Of a DNA stretch of 64,000 nt, positions 42,701 through 54,780 are shown piece after piece; the first letter of the stretch is position 1; every line of letters starts with the position of its first letter. The position numbers were made by a program, and so were the translations under genes. A model generated the notes under the pieces. The model was not told the DNA's origin. It saw nothing but the letters and a program-made list of their open reading frames with translations, and did not search any database. The DNA comes from Cordia subcordata (Eukaryota; Streptophyta; Magnoliopsida; Boraginales; Cordiaceae), in assembly GCA_028554755.1 (NCBI GenBank), contig JAPTOF010000021.1, positions 6,921,001-6,985,000 on the forward strand, read 5' to 3'.

Positions 42701-44963
42701 CCAAAATTCAATGTTATCAGAAGACGAAGTTATGGTTATTCATTCTCTGTTTGTTCTTTGGAGTGCAAGAGGTAGTTTAAAGAACAAGTGCAACAATTGA
42801 TGACTCCTTGCTTCAATTGACACTTCAGTTTGTTTAGAGGATGAAGCTTCTCTCGTCAGCTCCAAATATATGGTTGTATATACAAGTAACGTCCATGTTA
42901 AGCAGGTTTCTTTCCATGTTGTAGACTAAGCATCACTAGTCTCAATCACCTTGTGGATAATAACTTACTTGATGGTGTCTGTGTCTTCTGTCTGGTTTCT
43001 TGGTTCATATTGAGACTTCTCTCCTGCACCACCAGTTAGATAACATGACAAATTTCCTTTTGCTGTGTCAGAACTCAGTACTAAAAGGAATATACGAAAG
43101 AGTGACATTGATACATATGTTTTGTTCCATTACCTTGGGCAAAAACTGTGTCACTCAGGGCAGGGGTTGGGCTACTTAGGCTTTGCATCTGATGAGGAGG
43201 TGCCCGTGGAGGAGGAATGGTGGCTTCTCTTACTGAAGCCATTTTCCCTTTGCTGATTACATACACTGTGCAAAACTCTGGTGCTCCTTTGGAGACATTT
43301 CCTGGAATATCTGCACTCTTGAATCTTCTGTGTGCAAAGAGTGGTAAGGAAAAGGCTACTCGTGAATTATTATCACTCTATTTATCCAGTAAAAGAATGA
43401 GCTTTATAGTAACTCCATATACTTTCAGAAGTGCATGCTATATAAACCACAACAGAGATTTTTGTGTAACCATAGAATTTCTTTCATGAGGTCTTGGATA
43501 TACATGATTGCAGATATCTGTGCGTGTCAACGTGCAGGCATACATACATGCATACATATTTAGTTCCAAAGCACAATAAGCCGAGAAATAGTAATTACCT
43601 CACAAAGCCACTTTTTGACGCGGTACCAACAATTAAAGACTCAATTATGTTCACTTTGACATATTCACATATGGCTTTTGCAATGTCCATGTCTTCAAGT
43701 ATGACTTCATTAACTTGAATCTGTTTCACATTACCAGAGGGGAAAGAAAACCAATTGTTACTGCTGGTGTGGTGCATATGATGGATATCATCGTCTGAAG
43801 GTGTAAAGGAAGGTGATAGATCTTACATCCTTACGGGTGCAGAAGCAACGAAAGGGAAGGAATATGTCCTTGGTATGACTCTCTATTTGACTTCTATATG
43901 CCTTCGCAACATCATCATGGACTTGAGACACAGAAACTTGGCTTCCTGCCGCACCACCTAGACAGAGAGATAGAGAAATCATGAGAAACATTTTATAGTT
44001 GGAAGTGGTATATATATATATATGACATTTGCCAAAAAGAAAGAAAGCTATATCTACATTGATGAGCACAGGGGAACATGCATTGTTGGTCATAAGAATG
44101 TCAAGCAGGGAAGCAGCATGGTAAGCACCATACAATGGCAGTGTTGGTGGCAGGGGGACAAGTGGGAGACCGGGCGCCCCAAGCCTCCAAAAGAAGTTTT
44201 AAATTTATTTTTATTTCAATGAGCCTAATTTGATTAACTAAATTAGTGTACTTTCTTTGAGATCAAGATTATGTTGCTTTTGCTAAACAGTGTTCTTTGT
44301 AGGAATTGTCGTATGATTTTCTAAATGTAATATGAACTTCACGGTTGTTCATTAAATATGGTCAATCTTTTTAATCAAATCTTGACCCCCCAAATATTAA
44401 ATTTTCTCCAACTTGTGAAAGAGCACTTTGTTCCATTTTCTGCTCTTTTTGTAACTTAGCCCCAGTTTCCTCTTTATTATTTCTAATGGTTTTGATCCAT
44501 TGTGGTCGTTTCAGTTCTGAAACCTTTTTTTTTTCTTTTTTTTTTTTTTGGTTGGAGCTGAGCAATAAGATCATATTTCATGATGACTAATAGATGTAGA
44601 TTGCATTTACATAGATGTTTCATCAAATCCTCTATAACAGATCATGGTATTAAGTGTTTATCTTTTCCTAGAACATAAATGTCCCAGATTATTAAAGCCC
44701 TTGAGATTAAATAATGGAAGATTTTAAGAATAATGCTCTAGTATAAAATGGTGTAACTAAAATATAACAAATGACTTACATGCAGATGGAAGGGAAGAAG
44801 CTCTTTGTTTGACATGGAGAAGAGTAACGCCTTGGCCTTTTTCAAGAAGATTGTCAATGGCCCATTTCAAAGCAAATTGGCTTCCTTTATCCTTGTCTAT
44901 TGCTACTGCAACCATGCACCTACTTTTCTCTGCATTATCACCTTTTCTGTTTGCCATTTTCAA
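39730..44963 (-). CDS. USP-domain receptor-like cytoplasmic kinase, nine exons
   Basis: Exons on the minus strand: 44963-44780, 43957-43827, 43720-43599, 43327-43134, 43023-42969, 42679-42376, 41481-41380, 41252-40824, 40494-39730. All introns have GT-AG ends and the joined frame is open for 761 residues. Residues ~14-165 form a universal stress protein domain (VAVAIDKDKGSQFALKWAID; FLPFRCFCTRKD). A Ser-rich linker spans ~230-330 and an Ala/Glu/Lys coiled coil ~331-440. The kinase domain has GEGGYG at 471-476, Lys491, HRD at 584-586 and DVG at 604-606. DVG replaces the usual DFG, as is normal in this family. The tail ends without a U-box, so it is the kinase-only relative of the plant U-box PUB kinases (RLCK class IX). 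It probably phosphorylates Ser/Thr in the cytoplasm; the substrate is unknown. Met3 (44957) is an alternative start. Confidence 0.93.
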
Positions 44964-46172
44964 AAGGAGCCGTCCTCGATTTTACTCAATTGTCCCGTCC
45001 TGTACCCAACCCCTCGTATTTTTGTGGGCAAAATATAGCCCTAACCACAAAAGGTTTTTGTAATAGATTTTCTAAACATTCTTGTGTTTCTCTTTCATCC
45101 ATGCACACTGGTTGTTATTCTAACAACAGAAAACGGCTTTGACTATGGTCTAAGCACCATTAGACAGTCAGTCATTTCTTCATTTCTTATACAGATACAC
45201 GTTCAACAGCTTGAGTCATCATATTGTCATTTGACTATATATTGTGGCGATTTTCTCTTCTGTTTTTCTAGGTGTGAGATTTCTTCACACATTATTTAGA
45301 GGTTTTGGGCCCATTCAACAACTTTATGTCTATGTCACTTCGACTACTATTCTTTCCTTTTCTTCTACTACTTAGTTTGGCGGTTATCTCGTTTCTATTT
45401 CCTCCAGGATAAAGTAAATGCCCCGTATTGAATAAATCTTAGTTTAGAGTGGGAAGGGTGATTAGGATATTTATATATCAATTGTTTTCATAATGATATA
45501 AAATAAATTTTAACTATTCATCTACACATCATATATCAATCATTCATGACAATTAAATTTAAAAACAAAGTAAATTTTTAAATGCTTTTTCTCTCTTTCA
45601 TTACCTACTATTTTTTTTTGGAATTTGAATTTTATAAATGGCTTAATTGTTAAGATTATTTTTTCTCATATCAATATGGGAGAATCAATAATATGAGAGG
45701 ATCTTGATCTCTTTTGCGGTATAGTCACATTAGCAGACCAAGGGGGTGTTTGGATTAGTTTATTTAAAAACTACTTAAAGTGCTTTGGTTTTAAGCAACT
45801 TTTTGTGACTTCAAGGAGTTACTTGACTAAATAAAAGTTATAGTTAAAAAAATAAGTACTTACATTTTGGTTAAAGCGTGCTCAAAAGTAACTTACATTC
45901 TTAAAATAACTATTAAGAACATGAAAATAAAATGTCAGTTAAAAACAAAATATAAATATAGTTATTTATTTATTTCTTCAAAGTATATTATCAAAATTGA
46001 TAATGCTTAGATTGTTAACAAGGACTTCTCAACTTGGCTTGGACTACTCAAACGGAATGACCGACAAAACAAAGGAAAAAGCTACTTAAGTCAATTAGGG
46101 GACACCCATGTAGTGCCGCTAAATGGAGTCCATTGTAGGGGTGGAGCTAGGGGAGCCAGGGGGCCAGGCCCC
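44964..46172. other. Upstream region of the kinase gene
   Basis: Contains the promoter of the minus-strand kinase gene; no clear TATA box was picked. 45744-46130 begins GGGGGTGTTTGGATTAG, a start typical of short plant DNA transposons, but no matching inverted end was found. 46136-46172 is GC-rich (GTAGGGGTGGAGCTAGG...), resembling hAT-like repeat ends, and is cut by element E. Confidence 0.4.
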
Positions 46173-46529
46173 TGATAAGTTCTAAATAAGTATTAATTTA
46201 TATGTTAGATGTACTTGATTTTGGAATAGAATGCTTCTTAATCGATATTTTTAATGTAATTTTGCATAAATGTGCTTAGGAAAAGGAGCTGGACGCATTA
46301 CATATGGATATTGAAGCTTTTTGGACAAGTTTGTAGCGGTCAAAGTTGACGTCGTCACGTGGAAAAATGCCGTTTGATTGCTATGCGGGTTTTGACTGGG
46401 TTGACCAAGATTGAAGATATTTTTTTGGGCTTTTGGAAGGAATTAGATTAAATATTAGCAGGCTTTTTATTTTGTTGGACTTATTTCAGGCTTTTACCTT
46501 TTTATTATTTTTGGGCCAGGTTTCCTTAT

Positions 46530-46569
46530 CCAATAAGGAAAATAGGTTAGGGTTTTTATTATATAAATA
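46530..46569 (+). promoter_or_regulatory. CCAAT and TATA boxes of the E LTR
   Basis: CCAAT at 46530 and TATATAAATA at 46560, 30 bases apart, are repeated unchanged in the 3' LTR (TATA at 56735-56744). Transcription probably starts within or just before the 14-base repeats. Confidence 0.6.
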
Positions 46570-46590
46570 CCTCTTATTTGCACTTGAGAG

Positions 46591-46655
46591 GTAGACAGCT
46601 TTCAGTAGACAACTTTTCGTAGATAGCTTTTAGTAGACAGTTTTTAGCAGACAAC
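46591..46655 (+). repeat. 14-base tandem repeat, five units, 5' LTR of E
   Basis: Units of the form GTAGACAGCTTTCA with variations (GTAGATAG..., last unit GCAGACAAC). The 3' LTR has six units at 56766-56844, explaining 14 of the 16 bases of length difference between the LTRs. Confidence 0.88.
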
Positions 46656-47579
46656 AAAAATTTTCTCATTATTCTTTGGGCAATATTCATGGAGAAGCTG
46701 TTCTAATTTCTTTTCTAGCCGATGATTGATCAAGATTACGGTTCATCAAATTCGTGAGATCTAAGTGTTTTTCTTCCTTTCATGCTATTTTGGTATTTGC
46801 GTATTTACTGCTTTAATAATTAATATTGATCTGCGATTATTTAATTTTGCGCGCGATTATTTAATTGCATGACAATTGGTAGCCAATTAGATTAATTTAA
46901 TTAATATAAATATAGTGGTAACCAGGTTTCCTGTGTAATTACGCGATCTAAATGAGCAATTTCCGCGAGAGTATTAACTTTTAGAATCGGGTCTTTCTAG
47001 ATTTTTATTGCTGCCGTTAGATAGATCCTGTGGGCATCTCCGGGGATTAGAACGTCTAATAGGTAAGGGGATTACGGGAAAAATCATAGGGATTTAAATC
47101 GTTATCAACTCTGTAAGGAAAGATAAGATTATTAGGCCGAGCCAATAACTATAACTGATTTATCGGAATAGCTGAAAGTATTTTTGCATCTATGATCGAA
47201 TTTGTTGGCCGAAATTGCGATTGTTTCTCAGGCTAGATTTTATTCTCACTGATTTTCTGATTTTCCAGCTTAGCATTAATTTAGAATTGCATATTTTAGT
47301 CAATTTAATTTTTATTTACGTTTTTTTATTTTCTGGTCAGATTGCGTGCCCACGCAGCGTGACCAGTGCTCTAGACAGATTTCTTAATTTTACTGATTTC
47401 GCATTTAATTCCCCCCATTTTGGTTGCAACTTAGTTGAGTAATCTACTTGGTATAATTAGAATAAAATATTCTCCCAATCCCTGTGGACTCGACCCTTTT
47501 CTCACCACGTACACAAATTAAAGTTGTCAGGTAAGAAATAGGAATTTATTTTTGGTGGTTTCGACGCCCATCAAAATTT

Positions 47580-47596
47580 TGGCGCTGTTGCCGGGG
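47580..47596 (+). promoter_or_regulatory. Primer binding site of element E, tRNA-Asp
   Basis: TGGCGCTGTTGCCGGGG matches 16 of 17 bases of the complement of the plant tRNA-Asp 3' end, six bases after the LTR. Confidence 0.88.
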
Positions 47597-47624
47597 ATTG
47601 GTGCTGATATTTTTATTTTTTTTT

Positions 47625-49666
47625 ATGACCAGGTCAGATCGTACAGGTAAGTTGCAATTTGATCCTGAAATCGAAAAGATCGCAAAGAGCTTGAAAAAAG
47701 AAGCAAAGTTGCGGAAACAACTCCAAAAGCAAGCCGAAGCTTTACAAGTACAAAGTGAACCATCGAGTGAATCCGAAAACGAGAAGATGGCTGAAAACAA
47801 CCAGACTTTGCGTGAATTGGTGGCTGCCCCCTTGAATCAACAGCCCCTATGCATCACTTATCCCGCATTGAACGCAGATTTTGAACTAAAATAGGGTCTA
47901 GTACACCTTCTACCTACCTTTCGCGGATTAGAGAATGAGGATCCACATAAGCATTTGAAGGAGTTTGATGTAGTTTGTTCCAGCATGAAACCCCAATGAG
48001 TGACTGAAGATCAAATTAAACTAAGGGCGTTTCCGTTTTCATTGGCAGATACAGCGAAAGAATGGTTATTCTACCTTCCATCCGGATCTATCACAACATG
48101 GGATGCAATGGCAAGATCTTTTCTTGACAAATTTTTCCTTGCATCAAGGGCAGCTAGTATTAGAAAGGAAATTTGTGCGAAGCAGAAGGATTCGGAGCTA
48201 CTATATGACTATTGGGAGAGATTTAAAAGACTTTGTGCGAGTTGCCCTCAACATGGAATTTCGGAGCAATCTCTCATTCAATATTTTTATGAAGGGCTGC
48301 TCCCAATAGAGAGAAAAATGATGGATGCCGCAAGCGGAAGTGCTATAGTTGATAAAACACCACAACAAACTAGAGATTTGATTTCTATCATGGCTGCAAA
48401 TTCGCAGCAAGACAAGAACCTTCACGAAGAGTTAACGAGGTAAGTGTTTCTTCAATTGATTCGAAATTGAATCAATTAACTGTTCTTGTTCAAAGCTTGG
48501 TTATAGGTGGTAATGTCCCAGTTCAAAAGGTTTGCGGAATTTGAGCTAAGGCGGGACACTTGACCGACATGCGCCCCACGCTTCAAGAAGAGGATCCTCA
48601 ACAAGCCAATGCCATTGGAGGATTTCCAGGTCCACCACAGCGGAGATACGATCCTTTTTCAACCACTTATAACCCCGGTTGGAGGGACCATCCGAATTTG
48701 AGCTATGGAGCAAGGCAACAAAATTATCACCCACCTAATGCGCAACACTTTCAACCACGACCAGCTCTACCACAGCAGCCTTCACCTCCAAATTCAGGTA
48801 CTTCTCTTGAAGATATTGTGAAAGCTCTTGCTCTTAATGCTCAAGAATTTCAACAGGATACCAAGGCAAGTATTAAGAACTTGGAAAACCAAGTTAGCCA
48901 ATTAGCCACCTCCGTTAGCCGATTGGAGTCCCAGGGTAAGCTACCATCTCAAACGGTGGTCAATCCAAAGCAAAACGCAAGTGCCATGACCTTATGAAGT
49001 GGAAATGAGCTACAGGACAGCCACTGTCAGGCTAGGCGTGGGCACGCAAAGTTGACAGCACCTGAATCGGAGAAAGAAATCGAAAAAACTTATGCGGAAT
49101 GCAATAATAAGGCGCTGGACAGAGATAAAATAGAGCCTAAAAATGGTGCAGAACTGGTGGTTAAGCCTCCTTTTCCTGAGAGATTCACAAAGTCCAAGAA
49201 AGAGAAGGAAGAGAAGGAGATTTTTGAGTTTTTTCGCAAAGTTGAGGTAAATATTCCCTTATTTGATGCAATTACACAAGTACCTCGAATTGCAAAATTT
49301 TTGAAGGAACTATGCACTAATAAGAGGAAGCTTATGGGTAATGAGAAGATAAGTGTGGGGGAGCCCGTACTTAAAAAGAGATTGCCACCAAAATGCAAAG
49401 ACCAAGGTATGTTTGCTATCTCTTGTCAAATAGGCTCTCTAGGCATTAAGAAAGCTATGTGCGATTTAGGAGCGTCTATTAATGTCATGCCTAAGTCTAT
49501 TTACTCCACTTTAAATGAGGGACCTTTAAAGGTAGGACCATTGAAAGAAACGGGCGTTGTAATTCAACTAGCTAATAGATCTTTGGTTTATCCCGAAGGT
49601 GTTTTAGAAGATGTTTTTGTGCAAGTGGGTAAATTAGTCTTCCCTGCTGATTTTTTATGTGCTTGA
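47625..49666 (+). pseudogene. Athila gag and protease of element E, three stops and frameshifts
   Basis: Gag starts at the ATG at 47625 (MTRSDRTGKLQFDPEIEK) and passes a coiled Lys/Gln-rich stretch. The capsid core at 48000-48440 has IKLRAFPFSLADTAKEWLFY and YWERFKRLCASCPQHGI. Stops at 47892, 47998 and 48995 and a shift near 48430 break it. The zinc knuckle near 48535-48580 has lost its second Cys (TGA) and its last Cys (CGC, Arg). The Pro/Gln-rich part (48560-48997) has YNPGWRDHPNLSY. Protease follows with CDLGASINVMP, catalytic Asp codon at 49463. The frame then shifts into pol at 49659. Confidence 0.88.
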
Positions 49667-52600
49667 TATGGAGGAAGATTCATCTTCCAAATCTTGTGAA
49701 ATCTTGCTAGGTAGACCTTTTCTTACTACTGCTCGAGCTAAAATTGATGTTCATGATGGAACTCTAACTTTGGAATTTGATGGTTATATAATGAAACTTA
49801 ATGTTTATGATGCCATGAAATATCCTAGTGATGTCTCTTGTGTTTTTGGCTTGGAAGCTTATGATCCACTATTTGAGAATTTACATGAATTATGGGATCA
49901 AGAGTTTCTTGAATTGTTTGAAGATGACAAGTTGAATATGGTTATTTGCAAAAGTTTTACTCTTGAAAGGTTGCAGGAAATTGAGACAAGTCATGCAATA
50001 AAGGGTGATTTTCTTGAAATACTCTATGCTTTGGAAGAACAAAAACCATGGAGGTACGGTTCATCCTCTCTTGCACTTCCTGCATCTCATACAAAGCTTC
50101 TTCCTTCTATTTTGCAGGCCCCGCAATTAGAATTGAAGCAATTACCCGATCATCTCAAGTATGCATACTTGGGAGAAAAGGAAACACTTCCGGTTATTAT
50201 CTCTAGTAAGCTTAGCACAATAGAAGAAGAAAGGTTGATTAAAGTCTTAAAGGAGTTTAAGGAAGCCATTGGGTGGACCATTGCCGATATTAAAGGTTTG
50301 AGCCCCTCCACATGTATGCATAGAATCTTGTTGGATGATGAAACTAAAACATGTAGGGAGGCTCAACGTCGTCTCAATCCACCGATGATGGAGGTAGTGA
50401 AGAAAGAGATTTTGAAACTTCTCGATGCAGGTATGATCTATCCAATTTCTGATAGTAAATGGGTAAGTCCTGTGCAAGTTGTTCCAAAGAAAACAGGTAT
50501 TACAGTTACTGAAAATGACGAAGGTGAGTTAGTACCCACTCGAGTTCAAAATGGATGGAGAGTATGCATAGATTATAGGAAGTTGAATGCTGCAACGAGA
50601 AAAGATCATTTTCCTCTCCCCTTTATTGATCAGATGCTTGAAAGGTTAGCAGGAAAAACTCATTATTGTTGTCTTGATGGTTATTCAGGTTTTCACCAAA
50701 TTCCGCTCACGCCGGAAGATCAAGAAAAGACGACTTTTACCTGCCCTTTTGGTACGTTTGCATATAGAAGAATGCCATTCGGATTATGCAATGCGCCTGC
50801 CACTTTTCAAAGGTGTATGGTAAGTATTTTTTCTGAATATGTGGAGAATATGATCGAGGTTTTCATGGATGACTTCACAGTGTATGGTGAGTCTTTTGAT
50901 GAATGTCTAAATAATCTAGCTTTGATATTGAAAAGGTGTCTTGAATCAAATCTAGTTTTGAATTATGAAAAGTGTCATTTTATGGTAGATCAAGGTTTGA
51001 TTTTAGGCCACATAGTTTCTTCGAAAGGGTTAGAGGTGGATAAAGCGAAAATAGATGTTATAAAAACCTTGCCTTACCCCGCAAATGTGCAGGAAGTTCG
51101 TGCTTTTCTTGGACATGCAGGTTTTTATAGGCGTTTCATCAAAGATTTTGCGAAAGTATCTCAACCGCTATGTAAGCTTCTTCAAAAAGATGCTGTGTTC
51201 GAATTCAACGAGAAATGCAAGGAAGCTTTTGACAAGTTGAAGGAGAAGTTAATTTCAGCCCCAATTATCCAACCTCCTAGTTGGGATCTTCCGTTTGAAA
51301 TCATGTACGATGCGAGTGACCATGCGGTTGGAGCAGTCCTAGGCCAACGAGTGGGACGAGATCCTCATGTCATATATTACGCTTCTAGGACATTGGACAA
51401 GGCTCAAAGCAATTATTCCACCACAGAAAAGGAGCTTTTAGCGATAATCTTTGCTTTAGAAAAATTTCGTTCATATTTGCTTGGCACTAAAGTAATTGTT
51501 TATTCTGATCATCCAGCATTGCGATATCTTTTAGCAAAAAAGGATGCGAAGCCAAGGCTTATTCGATGGGTGTTACTCATGCAAGAATTTGACTTGGAGA
51601 TTCGAGGCAAAAAGGGATCTGAAAATCTAGTCACTGATCACATTAGCAGGTTGCCCACGAGCGAGGAACCATCCCCTCTCAAGGACGACTTCCTAGATGA
51701 GTTTCTTTTTGTTGTTCACAATAGCTCTCCTTGGTTTGCTGATATCGTCAATTTCTTAGTCACTGGTTCTTTGCCTCCTGAGTTGTCTAAAAGCGAAAAA
51801 GATAAAATAAAAAGGGATGCGAGGTATTATGTGTGGGATGACCCTATTTTGTGGAAACATTGCACTGATCAGGTTATTAGACGATGTGTCATTGAATCTG
51901 AAATTCCGTCCATCTTGAGATTTTGTCATACACATGTATGTGGTGGCCATTTTGGTCCAAAGAGAACTGCACGTAAAATTCTTGAATGTGGATTATATTG
52001 GCCGAACCTATTTCGTGATTCTTATGAGTATTGTAAAAGATGCTCTAACTGTCAAAGCACAGGTAGTTTAGGACATAGGAATCAAATGCCTTTGAATTCT
52101 ATTCTTGTGTGTGAAATTTTCGATATATAGGGATTGGATTTTATGGGACCGTTTCCTTCGTCTTTTGGGTATGTGTACATCATTCTTGCTGTTGATTATG
52201 TATCTAAATGGATAGAGGCCAAGCCTACACGTACTGACGATGCTAAAGTAGTCGTGGATTTTGTGAAGTCTTGTATTTTTAATAGGTATGGAGTTCCACG
52301 AGCCATAATCAGTGATAGGGGTATGCTTTGCAATAAAGTCTTTGGAGCGCTTTTGAAGAAATATGGTGTGACCCATCGGACTTCCACAGCTTACCATCCG
52401 CAAATGAATGGACAAACTGAAGTGTCTAATCGAGAAATAAAATCAATTCTTGAAAAGACAGTGAATTTAAACAGGAAGGATTGGAGTTTGCGGCTAGACG
52501 ATGCTCTTTGGGCTTATCGCACTGCTTACAAAACACCGATAGGTATGTCACCATATCGACTGGTGTTTGGAAAGCCATGCCATCTTCCGGTGGAATTGGA

Positions 52601-52965
52601 GCACAAAGCGTATTGGGTTATCAAACAATGCAACATGGAGTTGGAAAATGCGGGGGGGACAACGAAAATTGCAAATCCAAGAGCTCGAGGAAATCCGGAA
52701 CGATGCGTATGAAAGCTTAAGGATTTACAAAGAGAAAACAAAAGCTTATCATGATCAGCGAATATCAAGAAAACAATTTTTCGTGGGCCAAAAAGTGTTA
52801 CTTTACCAATCTCGCCTAAAATTGTTTCCAGGTAAGCTTCGTTCTCGTTGGATAGGCCCTTTTATTGTAACTAGAGTTTTTGCGCATGGTGCAGTGGAAA
52901 TCCAGAGTTTGGAAACGAATAAAGTGTTAAAGGTAAATAGTCATAGTTTGAAGCTTTTTTTATGA
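49659..52965 (+). pseudogene. Athila pol (RT-RH-IN) of element E, one stop and one frameshift
   Basis: An open frame of 823 codons (49659-52130) has the end of protease ([18 protein letters not shown]), RT with [27 protein letters not shown] and FMDD at 50862-50873, RNase H with [15 protein letters not shown] and [11 protein letters not shown], and the integrase zinc region [10 protein letters not shown]...CKRCSNC. A TAG at 52128 stands where family members have Trp before DFMGPF. Integrase continues to 52712 with DFMGPF, IISDRG and [10 protein letters not shown] (D, D, E). A one-base gain in a G run near 52655 shifts the last part to another frame, ending at 52965 after [14 protein letters not shown]. 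Only two lesions separate it from an open pol. Confidence 0.92.
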
Positions 52966-53038
52966 TGAATTTAATGTGCAAACAGTGGAAGAATTGATGT
53001 TGGAAGCACCCACGGAATATGAGTAACCATTCCGGAAC

Positions 53039-53086
53039 GTCGAGCCAACGACGTTAAATAAAGGCGCTGGTGGGAGGCAACCCACA
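53039..53086 (+). other. Conserved post-pol block, copy in element E
   Basis: GTCGAGCCAACGACGTTAAA, TAAAGGCGCTGG and TGGGAGGCAACCCACAG, about 70 bases after the last pol stop. Best-preserved copy in the window. Confidence 0.75.
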
Positions 53087-53399
53087 GAATTTGAAATTTT
53101 ATTTTGTGTTTGATTTTAATGTTTGCAAATTTTTATCATTTTTCTTCAATTTTTAGGAAATTATCTAATGGTTTTTGTAATTTTCTATTATTTTCCTGTT
53201 CATCTTCTTCATGAAAAACCCTGATTATGGACTAATGGTGATACTTGGAAGTTTGGATTGCTGTAGGAATAGGTAGCTGGGAGTTTTAGGAGAAAGAGAG
53301 CTGATTTTGCATAAAAATGGTGGATTTGGGTCGAATTTAGAAGCACAAAGGAAACAAGGGGTCAATTCCTAAATAGTCTGCAATTAGTGCCCAACTTTC

Positions 53400-54060
53400 C
53401 TATTTACGAAATTGGCCCACCCAATTCCCAATTTAAAAAACCTAGATTCTTCTTCTTCTCTGTTGGACTATGCATCCTTCACCACCCGACATCATCAACA
53501 CCACCCAGCAGCATCAAATTTGTTTTCCTCTAAGCCCGACTTCATCATCACCATCATCATCATCTTTTGGCATCAACACAACCATTATTTTCATCACGGT
53601 ACCCACCACCGCCGACTACCATAACAGCCCCTCTCAGCAACCCTACTGCGACCACCACTTTCCTCACATTCTGCCGCAACACCATTGTTCATCATTATCA
53701 CGGCAGCAGCATCATCATCATCTCCTTGCATCTTTTAATCGTCACATTATTACCCGTCAATAACCACACGCACACACACAAACATCTCTCTCACTCTGGC
53801 GGTACAACCTTCGATCATCAGCATCATTACCATCATCACAGCAGTCAGCTTCATCATTCTCACCGCCATCATCATTTTTTTTCCTTTCCTGCACTGCTCC
53901 AGTCATCGTCACCATCATCCTCTCCTTACGTCATCATCATAACCATTAACAACACAGCATCACTCGCCATCACCATTGACATCATCACCAACATAATCAT
54001 CATCTTCTTCGCTGGCCGTCGCCTTCTTTGACCAGCCAGTCATCATCTCCGATGTCACCA
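53400..54060 (+). other. CAC/CAT-rich low-complexity stretch of element E
   Basis: Strongly enriched in CAC, CAT and ATC triplets, with almost no G. Long open frames in several phases (for example 53470-53763 and 53567-54031, His/Ser/Pro/Ile-rich) come from this bias. Element D has a shorter CACCAC-rich counterpart at 28925-28980. Not called as a protein. Confidence 0.6.
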
Positions 54061-54272
54061 AAACCATCCACCATCGGCTTTGATTTCATCTCTTAAAATA
54101 CTTGATACTTTTGTTGGGTAAATTGGGTACTGTGCATTAGTGAGAGTGAAGGCAGAAGCTATAGAAAAAATTTTTAGAGGCAGATTTTGTGTTAGTTGTG
54201 TTTCAGTGTTTGCACTTATTTTGCTTTCATTTAGTTTTCCTCCTTCTCTGTTAGTATCTTTTGAAGCTAGTA

Positions 54273-54780
54273 ATGGACAGGAAACAATCAATCAGTAAAC
54301 CACCTTATCGTCGTAGCCAACGCATTGCGTCACAAGTGCAGTCATCTCCAACCTGTCGTGTGCGCACTCTTTGGGGCAGAAATCCACCTAATATTGTCGA
54401 GATTATTCCAGATTCCCCGACCTGTGATTCGACGCCCATCAACACCATCAGCTACTTTATCGGCACCTTCAACAGACAGCGGTGATACGGCTGCAGCTAC
54501 AATGCCGGAACAAGCCACGACAGCGCCACTGGTTGCACCCCTACTTCCATCTTCGGGCCGCCAATTCCGAATAACTGCTGGTCGAGTTTCGCAAGGTACA
54601 GACACCACTCTTCCACCTAATGCTCCATTATTCAACAACGCGGAACATCGTCTCAGGTATAATGAAATGCTTTCTCGAGACCTATATGCTTGTAAAACTA
54701 TAGATTTAGCTGCACTAGAATTACTTGGTTTACAATCTGAAGTGTTAGCATTTCTTGATAATGTTGGTCTGAGGAAGTAA
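54273..54780 (+). pseudogene. Small post-pol ORF of element E (Athila second ORF remnant)
   Basis: An ATG at 54273 opens a basic N-terminus (MDRKQSISKPPYRRSQRIAS). After one frame change near 54440 the text continues through an Ala/Thr/Pro-rich part to RYNEMLSRDLYACKTIDLAA and LELLGLQSEVLAFLDNVGL, ending at 54780. The last part resembles the start of the extra ORF found after pol in Athila elements, which is sometimes called env-like. The rest of that ORF is absent. Function unproven. Confidence 0.5.

Larger units (their letters stand above)
46173..47573 (+). repeat. 5' LTR of element E
   Basis: TGATAAGTTCTAAATAAGT to GACGCCCATCA, 1401 bases. CCAAT at 46530-46534 and TATATAAATA at 46560-46569 mark the promoter; five units of a 14-base repeat (46591-46655) follow directly. 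Confidence 0.93.

Noticed and set aside
44805..45299. Several plus-strand frames upstream of the kinase gene
   Set aside because: They partly mirror kinase exon 1 and otherwise have no family features.
53470..54031. His/Ser/Pro-rich open frames after pol of E
   Set aside because: They come from the CAC/CAT composition; several phases are open at once and none is kept in D.
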